A DNA stretch of 31,526 nucleotides from a virus. This document shows, piece by piece, positions 1 to 8,371 of this stretch (its first letter is position 1; the number at the start of each line of letters is the position of its first letter). The notes under the pieces are model-generated. The model was not told where the DNA came from and did no database searches. It worked only from the letters and a program-made list of their open reading frames with translations. The translations under genes were made by a program, and so were the position numbers. Location of the stretch: positions 1-31,526 of IMG/VR virus record IMGVR_UViG_3300025949_000067; one strand, given 5' to 3'.

Positions 1-861
1 CTGTGCTTCCCAGCGCCTCGAGGCGGGAATAGCCTTTTCCAGCGGCGTGATCGCGGCCTGGTAGCCCGAGGCGGTCTTGAGGTCGTCCGACAGTTGGGCA
101 CCCGCCTGCTCGCCGATCTGCTTCAAGGCTTCCTGCTGGCCCGTGGGCAGCGTGGTGACGACCCCCTGTGGCGGGGCAGCCGTCGCGGCCGGATTGACCG
201 TCGGCGTGCTCTGCGGGTTGGTCTGCGGTGGCACCAATGCGTTTGGAGCGGGCAGCGGCGCCATGTCCGGACGCGCCGTAAGCGGATTGACACCGGCCTT
301 TTCAAGCAGCTGACCCGTTGTGCCGGTAATGGGCTGGCCCTGCGGCGTTGTGCCGATCGTTGCCGGGGTCGCCAGTTCGGACGGGCTGAGCGTTTTGGGG
401 ATAGGCGGTCCCATGGCGTTTGCGCCAGTCAGCGGACTCACCGTGGTTGGTACAAGCTGGTTCCCGGTGTCGAGCATTTGCGGCGTGCCAAACTGGGCAC
501 TGAAGCGCTGCCCCGCATCCAGAGCGCGGAGCCCAAAATTCGTCGCGAGGTCTCGCAACGCTTTCGGATCGGTGCCGACCTTAGCAACATTTGCCGCTTC
601 CGCCGCATAGACATCGGGGCTCAGAATGCCTTCCTGCACGGCGCGCTGACCGAACTGGTAGAAATCGTCTGGCGACAGATCGGCTTTGCTGGCAAGGGAC
701 GAGAAGCCGTCGACCAGATAGCCGACCTGACCCTTGACCAAATCCATATGCTGCTGCTGCGCCGCCAGGGCCTCTCGATTGAGCCCGACCACGTTGCTGG
801 CGGTCGAGAGCAGAGCGTTGTTGTCGGCCTTTGGATAGAAACTGACATTGATGTCGGCCAT
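1..861 (-). CDS. Putative virion/ejection protein, 3' end outside window
   Basis: The reading frame opens at an ATG (859-861) and stays open for 287 codons to the window edge, so the C-terminus is missing. It begins MADINVSFYPKADNN, followed by an Ala/Gln-rich helical region (residues about 20-130) and then a long Pro/Thr-rich low-complexity stretch (about 140-250). It sits 2 bases downstream of the gp7-like ejection gene. In P22 that position is held by the large ejection proteins gp20 and gp16, so an internal virion or DNA-ejection role is inferred from synteny, not from a recognised domain. Near the edge the frame reads AIPASRRWEAQ, while the neighbouring frame reads LEALGST, which would continue the preceding helix more naturally. 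A one-base deletion is therefore possible. Confidence 0.7.
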   Translation of the reverse strand, partial: MADINVSFYPKADNNALLSTASNVVGLNREALAAQQQHMDLVKGQVGYLVDGFSSLASKADLSPDDFYQFGQRAVQEGILSPDVYAAEAANVAKVGTDPKALRDLATNFGLRALDAGQRFSAQFGTPQMLDTGNQLVPTTVSPLTGANAMGPPIPKTLSPSELATPATIGTTPQGQPITGTTGQLLEKAGVNPLTARPDMAPLPAPNALVPPQTNPQSTPTVNPAATAAPPQGVVTTLPTGQQEALKQIGEQAGAQLSDDLKTASGYQAAITPLEKAIPASRRWEAQ

Positions 862-863
862 GA

Positions 864-1529
864 TCACGCTGCCTTATACATGCCGGCCGGGACGTAGCCC
901 TGTCGCAGCAGTTGGTTGGCGTAGTTGTAGCCGCCGATCGTGTTGCCGGCGTTGCTGGCGACATTCCCTGCCCCGGTGACGCCGGCCGCAAGAGCCGTGC
1001 CGCCCGACACGATGTTCTGGCCGATATTGGCCCCGGCGGTGTTCGCGTTGGCCGCCGATGCGGTTGCGGCGTTGGAGCCGAGTTGCGCCGGCTGCATCAG
1101 GAAGTTGAAGGCGTTCTGCTTGTTCGTTACGGCATTGGCGAACTGCTGCTGAAAGGTGGAATCCGCCAGTCCCGTCGCGAAGCCAGCGGCACCTTTTGCA
1201 GCAGCACCGGATCGACCGAGACCGCGAGCAGCGGCGCCGTTCTGGACGCTCTTCAAGCCTTGCCGAAGATTGAACTGATAACCGGGCGTCTTCTCCAGCG
1301 TTGCCTGGTCCATCTCAACCGGCGCGGTCAGGTCCGGCAGCTTGTCGAGCAGCATATTTGTCGCGGTCGCGCCTGCTGTACGGAAGGGCGCAAGGTCGGA
1401 GCGACCTTCCTCATACATCTGTTTTTGCGTTGCCGTCGCATTGTCCGTCGCGGACTTCTGAAGGAAGCCGCCGGCAATCGATCCAGCCGCGCCCAAGGCT
1501 GCGGCGCCTACAGTGGCTCCTACCGGCAC
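864..1529 (-). CDS. P22 gp7-like DNA ejection (internal virion) protein
   Basis: This 221-residue protein resembles the phage DNA-transfer/ejection family that includes P22 gp7 (about 229 residues). Proteins of this kind are packaged in the head and released into the host at infection. It has a small-residue-rich N-terminus (AALGAAGSIAGGF), then a family-like segment with EKTPGYQFNLRQGLKSVQN and AAARGLGRSGAAAKG at about residues 80-115, and an Ala/Asn/Gly-rich C-terminal half. The start is GTG, overlapping the upstream GNAT-like gene by 10 bases, and is supported by AGGTG five bases upstream. Its order after the gp10-like gene matches P22. The family call is moderately strong; the mechanism is taken from the family. 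Confidence 0.75.
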   Translation of the reverse strand: MPVGATVGAAALGAAGSIAGGFLQKSATDNATATQKQMYEEGRSDLAPFRTAGATATNMLLDKLPDLTAPVEMDQATLEKTPGYQFNLRQGLKSVQNGAAARGLGRSGAAAKGAAGFATGLADSTFQQQFANAVTNKQNAFNFLMQPAQLGSNAATASAANANTAGANIGQNIVSGGTALAAGVTGAGNVASNAGNTIGGYNYANQLLRQGYVPAGMYKAA

Positions 1530-2287
1530 AGAATCACCTCGAAGTCAGAGTTACGAACGGCGAGCAGAGCATCGCCAATGTCGAGCACCAGCGGGTTTTC
1601 AGCCGCCACGAAAATCGGCGCGTAGCCGGCGAATGGAGCCCAGCGGCGATAGAAGCCGAGCCCCTTGGCAACCTGTCCGGCCGCGATCATTTCCACTGTT
1701 GCCCCGACATATCGATCATGTACCTCATCATCGTCATGGACCGGCATGGCTGAACCCGCTGCGATCTTGGCGGCTTCCAGTTTTTCATGAAACCACTGAC
1801 CGGTCTCGATGAGGCGCGGCGCCGTGTTCGCCCATTGGTTGATGGTCTTGGCGTAGTAGCGAACCGCACTCAGACCGTCGGGCGTCTGCCACGCATTGGC
1901 GCGTTCGAATTGGAACTCCCAGCCCATGCGCCGAGCAAGGGCCGCGGCAGCGACATTGCCGGCGGGAACTCTTGTCCTGATCTCGACGCAATCGGTACGC
2001 GTGAACATGTAGTGCGAGGCGTCAGCGGAAGCCTGTAGGACGCCCTCCCCGCGATGCGACGGGACGAACTGCGAATGCGCTTCATAGATGCCCGGCTCTT
2101 GCTGGACGAGCAGAAACCCGCCGCCTTCGCCCACCATGAGCAGAACGTTGTTTTGATCGGCAACAGCCTGCGACAGGTCGAGCCGCCCTTCACCGCCGAC
2201 CCAAGGCCTCACGTCGGGATGGTTGACTACGACGTTAATGCGTTCGGCCGAATATTCCCGGCTGACCGTGAGGGGTTCGAAGGGCAA
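1520..2287 (-). CDS. GNAT-fold acetyltransferase-like protein in the tail/ejection cluster
   Basis: A 255-residue protein whose N-terminal 150 residues look like a GNAT N-acetyltransferase fold. A beta-strand segment (VLLMVGEGGGFLLVQ) is followed by EAHSQFVPSHRGEGVLQA, the position of the acetyl-CoA loop, and by a strand/helix pair (TRVPAGNVAAAALARRMGW) typical of GNAT C-terminal elements. The C-terminal 100 residues are not recognised. The start is TTG: GAGAGG lies six bases upstream and no in-frame ATG or GTG occurs in the next 30 codons. It occupies the slot of P22 gp14 between the gp26 and gp7 positions. Substrate is unknown; a virion or assembly role is inferred from position only. Confidence 0.65.
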   Translation of the reverse strand: MPFEPLTVSREYSAERINVVVNHPDVRPWVGGEGRLDLSQAVADQNNVLLMVGEGGGFLLVQQEPGIYEAHSQFVPSHRGEGVLQASADASHYMFTRTDCVEIRTRVPAGNVAAAALARRMGWEFQFERANAWQTPDGLSAVRYYAKTINQWANTAPRLIETGQWFHEKLEAAKIAAGSAMPVHDDDEVHDRYVGATVEMIAAGQVAKGLGFYRRWAPFAGYAPIFVAAENPLVLDIGDALLAVRNSDFEVILCR

Positions 2288-2297
2288 CGCTGACCTC

Positions 2298-2636
2298 TCA
2301 GGCCGGAATAAAGTCGACGGTCGGCACGACTGAATAGCTGATCGTCACGACATCATTGTTCGCCATCAGCACGGATCGAACCGTTCCAAGTGACACTGTC
2401 GTACCGCTTCGCGTAAGGCTCACAGCTGAGACCGTGCCGCCAGAAATCAGCAATGTCCCCGACGACCCTGCGCGATATGAAAATGGCGTCGCCCCCACAT
2501 CGACGCTGGCGATTGGCGAAGCTGCTGCTACGAGCGCATTGAAGAACCGCACCCAAGGCGGTGTAACCAACCCGCCGGCCGCAGCGATCGGCTGCTGCGA
2601 GCTTGGCACAATCGCCGCATTGTTCGAGCTGGACAT
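2298..2636 (-). CDS. Small beta-rich virion protein (gp26 slot)
   Basis: This 112-residue protein has a Ser/Ala-rich N-terminus containing VTPPWVRFFNALVAA. A repetitive beta region of short Thr/Ser/Gly strands follows (SGTLLISGGTVSAVSLTRSG) and the protein ends SVVPTVDFIPA. Similar small proteins occur in alphaproteobacterial P22-like phages, but I know no assigned function. Its start ATG shares one base with the stop of the gp10-like gene (TGATG), so translation is probably coupled. In P22 the tail-needle gene 26 lies here. The length and beta-rich content do not resemble the long coiled-coil needle, so it may replace the needle or be an unrelated tail component. Confidence 0.65.
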   Translation of the reverse strand: MSSSNNAAIVPSSQQPIAAAGGLVTPPWVRFFNALVAAASPIASVDVGATPFSYRAGSSGTLLISGGTVSAVSLTRSGTTVSLGTVRSVLMANNDVVTISYSVVPTVDFIPA

Positions 2637-4345
2637 CAGGTTGCGGCCTCAACGACATTTATCCAGCAGCCGTTGAGGGCCGTATTCGCATTGGTCGACC
2701 ATGACAGTTCAAACACCCTGTCGCGCGCCATGCCGAGACGCTGCCAGTTTGGCGAGGCCAGGTACTGGCCCGTGGCTCCCATCGATTGCGTTACGGCGTT
2801 GCCGTAGCTGAAGCCCTTGTCGTCGCTCCACCGCAGCGATATCAGCGGCGGGTCGGACGACTCACCGCCGGTCATCTGGCCGGTTGCCATGTCGGCCTGA
2901 AACTGTCGGTAGCTGATCCGGTTCCCATCATTGACCATGTGCGGGAAGCGTCGAATTCGTGGGATCGGCGTGCCGTTGTCGGTGAAGACCTCGTTGCTGA
3001 ACGAGTAGAGATTGCCGTTCTGATAGTCGCCCACCAGATTGAGCCCGTAGGCAAAGGCGTAGCAGTTGGACCGATGGCGATGCAGAACGCCGTTGCCGTC
3101 GATCGAAGCGCGCCGATGCCATTGGCCCGTCGCGATGTCATAACTCCACGTCTTGTCGGCAGACGGGAAGGTCAGAACGTAGAACAGATGGCCTTCGATC
3201 TGGTGGCAGTACCCGATTGCATCAGCCACGGTCGAATAGGTCTGGATGTCCTGCTCGATCGCGTGGGTCGAAACCTGCTTGAACGCATACCCGTCCGACA
3301 TGACGACAACGCCGTGGCCCTGCAAATCCTGCGAGAGCAGCAGCATCGAATTGTCGACCACGGCCACTGAATAGGGCGCAGCGCACCCATGCGCAACGAA
3401 GGCACCCTGAATGCGCTGATAGGCAAAATCGGCCGCGCCTGCGTCGTACCACGGCTCCGTATTGAGCGTGCCGATCAACCAGAGTTCGCCATGCACTGTT
3501 GCGAGAGCGACAATCGGGTCTGCCGTGCTCTTGGCCGCAATGTCGAGCGGGTCGAAAGCCGTCGCCACGTCCTCGACCGAATAGCCGAAGCCCGAACCGC
3601 CGCCGCCAAGATTGGAGTTGTTCACTCCGAGGACGTCGCCGACTGAATACCCGCTGCCGGGAGCCGTGAGGACGATGCCCGTCACTCCAGTACCCGACAC
3701 CGTGAACGTCGCCTGTGCCCCAATGCCGGTTCCACCGGTCAATGGCACCAGCGTATAGGTGCCATTGGTATAACCGCTGCCCGCGGTCGCGATCGATCCG
3801 CTCAGGATGCGACCGGTGATCCCGGTGAGCATTTCGAAGGTCACGTTGCTCAGCGAGATATAGAACTGCGCCGTACCCGGATTGTTGAAGATGAAGAACG
3901 TGTCCTGGTAGGCCGCCGAAATCCCACCAAGGAAAGATGGATCGGTGATGGTCCCAAAGTCCCCGGTGTCCATATCGATCGCGTAGCCAGTCGTCGTGCC
4001 GTCAACCAGAACAATCGCCATGCCGTTGTCGGCAAAGCTGACCGGCGTAGTGTTGTCGGGGATCGTCCCCAGCAAGGTCCATGCGAACGAGATTGAGATC
4101 GAATAGACGTCAGGCCCAACCACCGCATACAGCGCTCCATTGGACGCGCGATAGAGGGTCCGAATCCCCTCGATGTACGGTGACGTCGACTCCAGCGCGA
4201 GCCCTGGAGTTGGGTAAGCCGTGGCAGGAGCCGGCGGCGACGCGTCGGAGTTGTTGCTTTCCGAGTAGAGGTTGATCGCCTCCTGGGCAGACGCAATGAC
4301 GCTGCGGGACTCGTATGCGCCACCGATGAGCGGAATGCGGGTCAC
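2636..4345 (-). CDS. P22 gp10-like tail hub / packaged-DNA stabilisation protein
   Basis: The 569-residue product begins MTRIPLIGGAYESRSVIASAQ followed by INLYSE, the typical opening of the P22 gp10 family, which forms the tail hub that plugs the portal channel and holds packaged DNA. The rest looks like a beta-propeller-type protein with many short strands and YAVVGPDVYSISI-like repeats. Residues about 180-250 hold a Gly/Ser/Thr-rich insertion with two imitations of GSGYTNGTYTL and GSGYSVGDVLG. It is about 100 residues longer than P22 gp10, mostly because of this insertion. The start is GTG, overlapping the upstream gp4-like gene by four bases (GTGA). Confidence 0.82.
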   Translation of the reverse strand: MTRIPLIGGAYESRSVIASAQEAINLYSESNNSDASPPAPATAYPTPGLALESTSPYIEGIRTLYRASNGALYAVVGPDVYSISISFAWTLLGTIPDNTTPVSFADNGMAIVLVDGTTTGYAIDMDTGDFGTITDPSFLGGISAAYQDTFFIFNNPGTAQFYISLSNVTFEMLTGITGRILSGSIATAGSGYTNGTYTLVPLTGGTGIGAQATFTVSGTGVTGIVLTAPGSGYSVGDVLGVNNSNLGGGGSGFGYSVEDVATAFDPLDIAAKSTADPIVALATVHGELWLIGTLNTEPWYDAGAADFAYQRIQGAFVAHGCAAPYSVAVVDNSMLLLSQDLQGHGVVVMSDGYAFKQVSTHAIEQDIQTYSTVADAIGYCHQIEGHLFYVLTFPSADKTWSYDIATGQWHRRASIDGNGVLHRHRSNCYAFAYGLNLVGDYQNGNLYSFSNEVFTDNGTPIPRIRRFPHMVNDGNRISYRQFQADMATGQMTGGESSDPPLISLRWSDDKGFSYGNAVTQSMGATGQYLASPNWQRLGMARDRVFELSWSTNANTALNGCWINVVEAAT

Positions 4346-5061
4346 GAGTATTGCTGGTCCGAATAGATGTTGTAGTTGCTGCCATGGATCAGATCGTTCG
4401 GCATTTCGAGCGCGGGAATTTGCGCATTGGCGTTGCGGATCGTGTTCAGCGCTACCTTGGCGAGCGCAATGATTGAACCATCAGGCGGAAGCTGGAAGAG
4501 CGGGCGCAGACGGACCGCAAGGTTGTAGTGCAGCGCCTCAAAATACTCGGGCGGTAGGTTGATCGCCGTCGTCAGGCCAGGGAAGGTCTGGAGCACGTCC
4601 TTGATCGAAATGTGCATCTCGTACTGATCCGACGGGAGCGGCCACACATAGAGATGCCCGAGCGGCCAACCGCTGTCGTAGAAATAGACCTGCGGGAACG
4701 AGTTGAGCGACTTCAAGGCGATGTCGTTGTATTCCTCGCGGCTCCAGATCGGAGCCAGCGGATAGTCGACCTGATTAGGAACGGTCCCAACGGTCTGCCG
4801 AAAGAAGGCAGCTTCGACCTTGTCGGTGCGGGCGACGTTGAAATCGCCTCCCGTTCCGACGGTGTAGGACAGCGCGCCAGTGCCCTGACAGGTGACGTCG
4901 ACCAGATGATAGACAAGCCAGCGTCGACGCTGCCATTGACCCATCATGCCGTTAAGCAGGGTCAGAGCGTCCGTGAAGTCTTGCGCACCAGCGGTCTGAC
5001 CGACGCCGACAACGCCGGCCTCGCGAAATGCAAGGGCAATGAGATCGCCGGCGGTGGTCAT
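4342..5061 (-). CDS. P22 gp4-like head-closure / tail accessory protein
   Basis: This 239-residue protein starts MTTAGDLIALAFREAGVVG and continues DALTLLNGMMGQWQRRRW, the N-terminal helical signature of the P22 gp4-like tail-accessory family. Members bind under the portal ring after packaging and recruit the tail hub. P22 gp4 is shorter (about 166 residues), and the C-terminal half here (LPPEYFEALHYNLAVRLRP) matches the longer versions common in other podoviruses. The gene starts three bases after the preceding stop and overlaps the gp10-like gene by four bases, in the P22 order coat, gp4, gp10. Confidence 0.82.
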   Translation of the reverse strand: MTTAGDLIALAFREAGVVGVGQTAGAQDFTDALTLLNGMMGQWQRRRWLVYHLVDVTCQGTGALSYTVGTGGDFNVARTDKVEAAFFRQTVGTVPNQVDYPLAPIWSREEYNDIALKSLNSFPQVYFYDSGWPLGHLYVWPLPSDQYEMHISIKDVLQTFPGLTTAINLPPEYFEALHYNLAVRLRPLFQLPPDGSIIALAKVALNTIRNANAQIPALEMPNDLIHGSNYNIYSDQQYS

Positions 5062-5064
5062 GGC

Positions 5065-5319
5065 TTAGTCCTCGCCGGGGCCAACAAGCACGGGGGCAGC
5101 GACAACCGGCCCAGCGGGCGTATCGGCATTGTCTTGCTCGACCGCCGTAGCTGGCGCCAGTAGCGCGTTATCGACGACCGAAACGGGTTCCGGCTGTGCC
5201 GGGGGCGTCTGACCCCACTCGGCCTTTAGCCGGTCATGCTCGCGTTCGTTGAGAACACGAATGCGTTTGCCGTCCGGAGTAGTGACGCGCATCGGGTACG
5301 GCTGGAAGACATAGGCCAT
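5065..5319 (-). CDS. Small conserved protein between coat and gp4-like genes
   Basis: An 84-residue protein with a basic N-terminal half (MRVTTPDGKRIRVLNEREHDRLKAEWG cannot be shown in full; the core is TPDGKRIRVLNEREHDRL) and a Pro/Ala/Val-rich, acidic C-terminal tail. No catalytic motif is visible. The ATG is preceded by GGAGAG seven bases upstream. Its place directly after the coat gene suggests a head-related role, perhaps decoration or assembly, but function is not recognised. Confidence 0.7.
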   Translation of the reverse strand: MAYVFQPYPMRVTTPDGKRIRVLNEREHDRLKAEWGQTPPAQPEPVSVVDNALLAPATAVEQDNADTPAGPVVAAPVLVGPGED

Positions 5320-5379
5320 TGATTGCTCTCCAAATGAAGGCGGCCGGAGCGGTTGCCCCGGCCGATTGGTTCAGCGTGA

Positions 5380-6600
5380 TCAGATCTTGTCGGCCAGGAT
5401 CGCGCCCCACTCGCCGCGGAGCCAGGTCTTGCCGTAGATCACGTCAAGACGGGTGGCGAGCTGGTCGGTGCCGAGCACGTAGTCGGTGATCATGCGCATC
5501 GAGATGCCGTCGTAGGTACGACGGGCCGCCTCATGCACACCGCGTGGCAGGACGAGGTCCGCAGTCGCGAGGGTGACCGCCTTGGGCGAGTACGAGATGT
5601 TCTTGATGTACGAACCGCCCGCAGGGGTCGCCAGCAGAACATCGGCGCCGCTATCGGGCGACACGTCGACCGTCTGGTACTGAACCTTGTTGCCGTTCAC
5701 GGCCGGCACAAGAGCCGGGTAGATCGGGATCGAGGTCGCGCCACTGGCAACATCCGCCGTGACAACGAACTGACGCGGCGCACCGGTCGAGTCCTTGGTC
5801 AGACGGTTGACGGCATTGACGCCTTCAATGGTGATGATGTCACCCTTGTTGAGCGTGCCGGTGATCGCCGAGGTGGTGATCGTCGACCCGCTCTGGCTGG
5901 CGCCGCTCACCGTACCGGCTGAGAACGTGCCGGTCGTGTGGTTGATCACCGTCTGGTCCATGAAGAAGTCGAAGCCGAGAGCGTTCTTCATCTGGCCGCT
6001 GCGGTACTGCTCGGAAATCCCCTGCGAGGGGTTGAACAGGCCGGAGAGAGCCGAGACGATGCGCGCTTCCGAGTTCGGCCCAAGTACCGTCTTGAAGCCG
6101 GGAACCGTCGGGGTCGAGTTGAGGGCCAGAGCCGCCTTCGCCAGCAACACAGTTTCGGCGTTCGGCGAGATGATGTTGCCGGAGCCATCGACGTTGGCGA
6201 CGAGGTTGCAGACGTTGCCATCGACATCCGACATAACATCGGCTGCGATATCCGCGGCGAGGTCGTTCATCATCGGCATCAGGACGCGCTCGGAATAGTC
6301 GTCCAACTTCAGGGTGCGTTCCGCCGTGCTGAAGGCGACGTCCACACCGACCTGAGTCGAGAGGGCGAGGCTGGTGTACTTTTCAGCGGTGTCCTGGATG
6401 CTGAGCGCCGTGCCGTGGCGGACAGTGAAGTCGTTCGGCAGGCGGATGCGCAGGGTATCGCCAATCTTGGCGCCATCGATGGCGAACTGACCGTCGTACT
6501 GCGTATCGAGGTTCTGGATGAACATGTTGCTGTTCTTGAAGAGCGAGACAGCGGCTCGCGTGATCATGTCGATCGTGAGGATCGTATTGCCGTCAGCCAT
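5380..6600 (-). CDS. Major capsid (coat) protein, P22 gp5-like
   Basis: The 406-residue product resembles the P22 coat family (HK97 fold with an inserted domain; P22 gp5 is 430 residues). Recognisable features are an N-terminal helix with ITRAAVSLFKNSN, the segment GDTLRIRLPNDFTVRHG, an extended stretch with AFSTAERTLKLDDYSERV, and a C-terminal segment with RMITDYVLGTDQLATRLDV. Residues about 225-300 are a Gly/Thr/Ser-rich beta segment in the position expected for the inserted domain. An AGGAGG element lies seven bases before the ATG, one of the strongest ribosome binding sites in the window, as expected for the most abundant virion protein. It follows the scaffold gene. Confidence 0.9.
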   Translation of the reverse strand: MADGNTILTIDMITRAAVSLFKNSNMFIQNLDTQYDGQFAIDGAKIGDTLRIRLPNDFTVRHGTALSIQDTAEKYTSLALSTQVGVDVAFSTAERTLKLDDYSERVLMPMMNDLAADIAADVMSDVDGNVCNLVANVDGSGNIISPNAETVLLAKAALALNSTPTVPGFKTVLGPNSEARIVSALSGLFNPSQGISEQYRSGQMKNALGFDFFMDQTVINHTTGTFSAGTVSGASQSGSTITTSAITGTLNKGDIITIEGVNAVNRLTKDSTGAPRQFVVTADVASGATSIPIYPALVPAVNGNKVQYQTVDVSPDSGADVLLATPAGGSYIKNISYSPKAVTLATADLVLPRGVHEAARRTYDGISMRMITDYVLGTDQLATRLDVIYGKTWLRGEWGAILADKI

Positions 6601-6766
6601 TTAAGGCCTCCTAGGGTCACGGGATGGGGAGTGCTGCCTTTCGTGCAGCGGTTGGTTTCGGTGCCCGTGACCGAAGTAGTTCGAGCGTGACCCGGCATGC
6701 TGTCCGGTGCAGATGAACCCTGTTTTAGCCGAACAGGTGCGGCTCAGTCGTAAAGCGTCGAAAGCG
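6601..6766 (-). other. Coat-gene leader with small hairpin
   Basis: No gene is supported in these 166 bases between scaffold and coat. The minus strand carries a 6-bp stem with a 7-base loop (TTCGGT/ACCGAA, 6657-6675) followed further down by AGGAGG before the coat ATG. No T-run follows the stem, so it is not an intrinsic terminator. It could instead protect or separate the coat message. No clear -35/-10 pair was found. Confidence 0.35.
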
Positions 6767-7633
6767 TTACCGGCCCTTGCCGGCAACCTGCTTCAGATAT
6801 GTCTTGGCCCACTGGTCCATTGGCGCGCTCGGATCATCGAGCCGATCGCTTGCGGCCGGAGCCCCACCAACTGGTTTGACCGGTGCCGGCGCTTTGCTGA
6901 TCGGCTTAACTTCCGGGGCGGCTGGCACCGCCTTCTTGTCGCCGAGCTTGGCGATCTCAATGGCGAGCCGAACCGGGGACATTGCGAGCAGTTTTTCGGT
7001 GCGCTCAGGGTCCTTGGCGAGGTCGTAAAAAACCTCGTGACCGTTATCGAGCGACGTGATCGCTTCGAAGAAATCCGGCCGCGCGTTGAGCTGGTCGCCG
7101 AAGTTCTGGACCATTTCCGTGCGAGCGGATTCGAAGTCGGGGATATTCGCGATACCAGCGGCGAGCACTCGGCCCGTCGCTTCAGAAAACGCGTTTGCTG
7201 CAGCTTCTGCTTCGAGTTCAGCACGGGCGGCAGCCCTCGCTTGGTCGGGCGTGAGGGTTGCGGCGGGAACCGGCGCAGGAGGCGTGGCGCCGTCAGCCGG
7301 AGGCGTAGCCGCTGCCTTGCGGAGCCGTTCAAGTTCGGCCTCTGCGGTGGCAGCGCGGGCCTCTGCGGCACGACGCTTGTTGGTCTCCTCGATGCGGCGC
7401 TTTTCCTGCCAGGAAAGCGGCTGCTTCTCGGTCGGTTTGGTCTTGCCGTCCGGCTCCGGAGCCGCGGCGGCTGGTTCTGCCTCAGCGCTCGGCTCCTCGA
7501 CAACTTCCGGTTCCGGGGCCGGAGGCGTTTCGGTTTCGGGCGACGATGGCATTTCGGTAGCGATAGTCTCGCCCGGCACAATGTCAGGCGCCTGCACACC
7601 CTCGGGGGCGGCAGCGTTAGCTTCGATGGTCAT
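6767..7633 (-). CDS. Scaffolding protein, P22 gp8-like
   Basis: The product is a 288-residue acidic protein that would guide procapsid assembly and then leave the head. The N-terminal 100 residues are disordered and Pro/Glu/Ala-rich. The middle (about 100-150) is a charged helix or coiled coil (QEKRRIEETNKRRAAEARA), and the C-terminus ends MDQWAKTYLKQVAGKGR, a basic helix. In P22 a basic C-terminal helix of gp8 binds the coat. Length is close to P22 gp8 (303). The open frame extends further upstream, but the ATG at 7633 gives a sensible N-terminus (MTIEANAAAPEG) and leaves room for the preceding zinc-ribbon gene. Position between portal and coat supports the call. Confidence 0.85.
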   Translation of the reverse strand: MTIEANAAAPEGVQAPDIVPGETIATEMPSSPETETPPAPEPEVVEEPSAEAEPAAAAPEPDGKTKPTEKQPLSWQEKRRIEETNKRRAAEARAATAEAELERLRKAAATPPADGATPPAPVPAATLTPDQARAAARAELEAEAAANAFSEATGRVLAAGIANIPDFESARTEMVQNFGDQLNARPDFFEAITSLDNGHEVFYDLAKDPERTEKLLAMSPVRLAIEIAKLGDKKAVPAAPEVKPISKAPAPVKPVGGAPAASDRLDDPSAPMDQWAKTYLKQVAGKGR

Positions 7634-7649
7634 TGGGAACCCTTGTGGG

Positions 7650-7886
7650 CTAGCCTGGTGAACGCACCAGTACGGAACCCAGCGTGAGGCGCTGGTGCCT
7701 TTCCGGATTAGCCGCCGGATCGGGAACATCTGTGAGCGACCATTCGGAGGGGTTGCTCTCGATGAAGCCTGCGCCGTCGCAGTGACGGCAGATGAAATCT
7801 TCGGCGCGTTCCCACATTTCCGGGAAGCGCGGACCCAGCACGCCCCTGCCCTCGCATTCCGGACAGGTGCGGTGCGCAAAGGTCAT
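7650..7886 (-). CDS. Small zinc-ribbon protein (two CxxCxGxG motifs)
   Basis: This 78-residue protein has two DnaJ-type zinc-binding motifs, CPECEGRG (Cys8, Cys11) and CRHCDGAG (Cys33, Cys36), which would form one four-cysteine zinc site. The C-terminal half has no recognisable feature. The start ATG overlaps the upstream stop by four bases (ATGA). Such ribbons usually mediate protein or nucleic-acid contact. In the portal-scaffold interval it may assist head assembly, which is inference. Confidence 0.75.
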   Translation of the reverse strand: MTFAHRTCPECEGRGVLGPRFPEMWERAEDFICRHCDGAGFIESNPSEWSLTDVPDPAANPERHQRLTLGSVLVRSPG

Positions 7887-8092
7887 TTCTTGCGAGCCAG
7901 AATCTTGTTCGCCTTGGCGTCAACTTTGGCTTTGGCCGACGGAGACAGCTTACCAGCCTTTTCCATCTGAGACGCACGCGCCTTCGCGTTGGCGGCGTGA
8001 CTGCGATCAGGCATTGGATAGGCCTTCTTGCCGGGAAGGCCGAACTCGGATTTCGGCAGTTTGTCGCGTTTTGCAGTTGAGAGCTTTGCCAT
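7883..8092 (-). CDS. Small conserved basic phage protein
   Basis: A 69-residue Lys/Ala-rich protein containing LPKSEFGLPGKKAYPMPDRS and AANAKARASQMEKAGKLSP. Small proteins with this pattern (an N-terminal LP.SxFG segment followed by a His/Asn/Ala helix) are common in tailed-phage structural clusters near the portal, with no established role known to me. It is preceded three bases upstream by the stop of the 8096 gene and overlaps the zinc-ribbon gene by four bases. Head assembly or portal accessory function is only suggested by position. Confidence 0.7.
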   Translation of the reverse strand: MAKLSTAKRDKLPKSEFGLPGKKAYPMPDRSHAANAKARASQMEKAGKLSPSAKAKVDAKANKILARKK

Positions 8093-8095
8093 CTG

Positions 8096-8371
8096 TCAAA
8101 CCTTTGCGAGCATTTTGGCGCGGTCGTCGGCGCACTTCTTGACCTCGGCCATGAGCCGCTTGTCCTTCTTGATTTCCTCAGCGCGCAACAGCGTGTTGGC
8201 TGCGCTCTCGATCTCGTATTTGCGCATGTCGTCTTTCGGATAGCCGACAATGGCACTGGCACGTCGGGGCGCTTTGGTGCCTGCTGCGGGGGCGCCCACT
8301 GTCTTCACCGGCGGGTTTTTGGCGGGACCGCCTGCCTTGCGCAGCGCGGGACGATTGATCGGCTGGTTCAA
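8096..8371 (-). CDS. Small basic protein, TTG start
   Basis: The protein has 91 residues, a Pro/Ala/Lys-rich N-terminal half and a helical C-terminal half (YEIESAANTLLRAEEIKKDK). The start is a TTG overlapping the previous stop (TTGA) and placed six bases after AGGAG, so the rare start codon is well supported. No domain is recognised. It is part of the cluster between portal and scaffold. Confidence 0.65.
   Translation of the reverse strand: MNQPINRPALRKAGGPAKNPPVKTVGAPAAGTKAPRRASAIVGYPKDDMRKYEIESAANTLLRAEEIKKDKRLMAEVKKCADDRAKMLAKV

Noticed and set aside
94-897. 267-codon plus-strand open frame at the left edge
   Set aside because: Antisense to the truncated ejection-type gene, basic low-complexity translation and no ribosome binding site.
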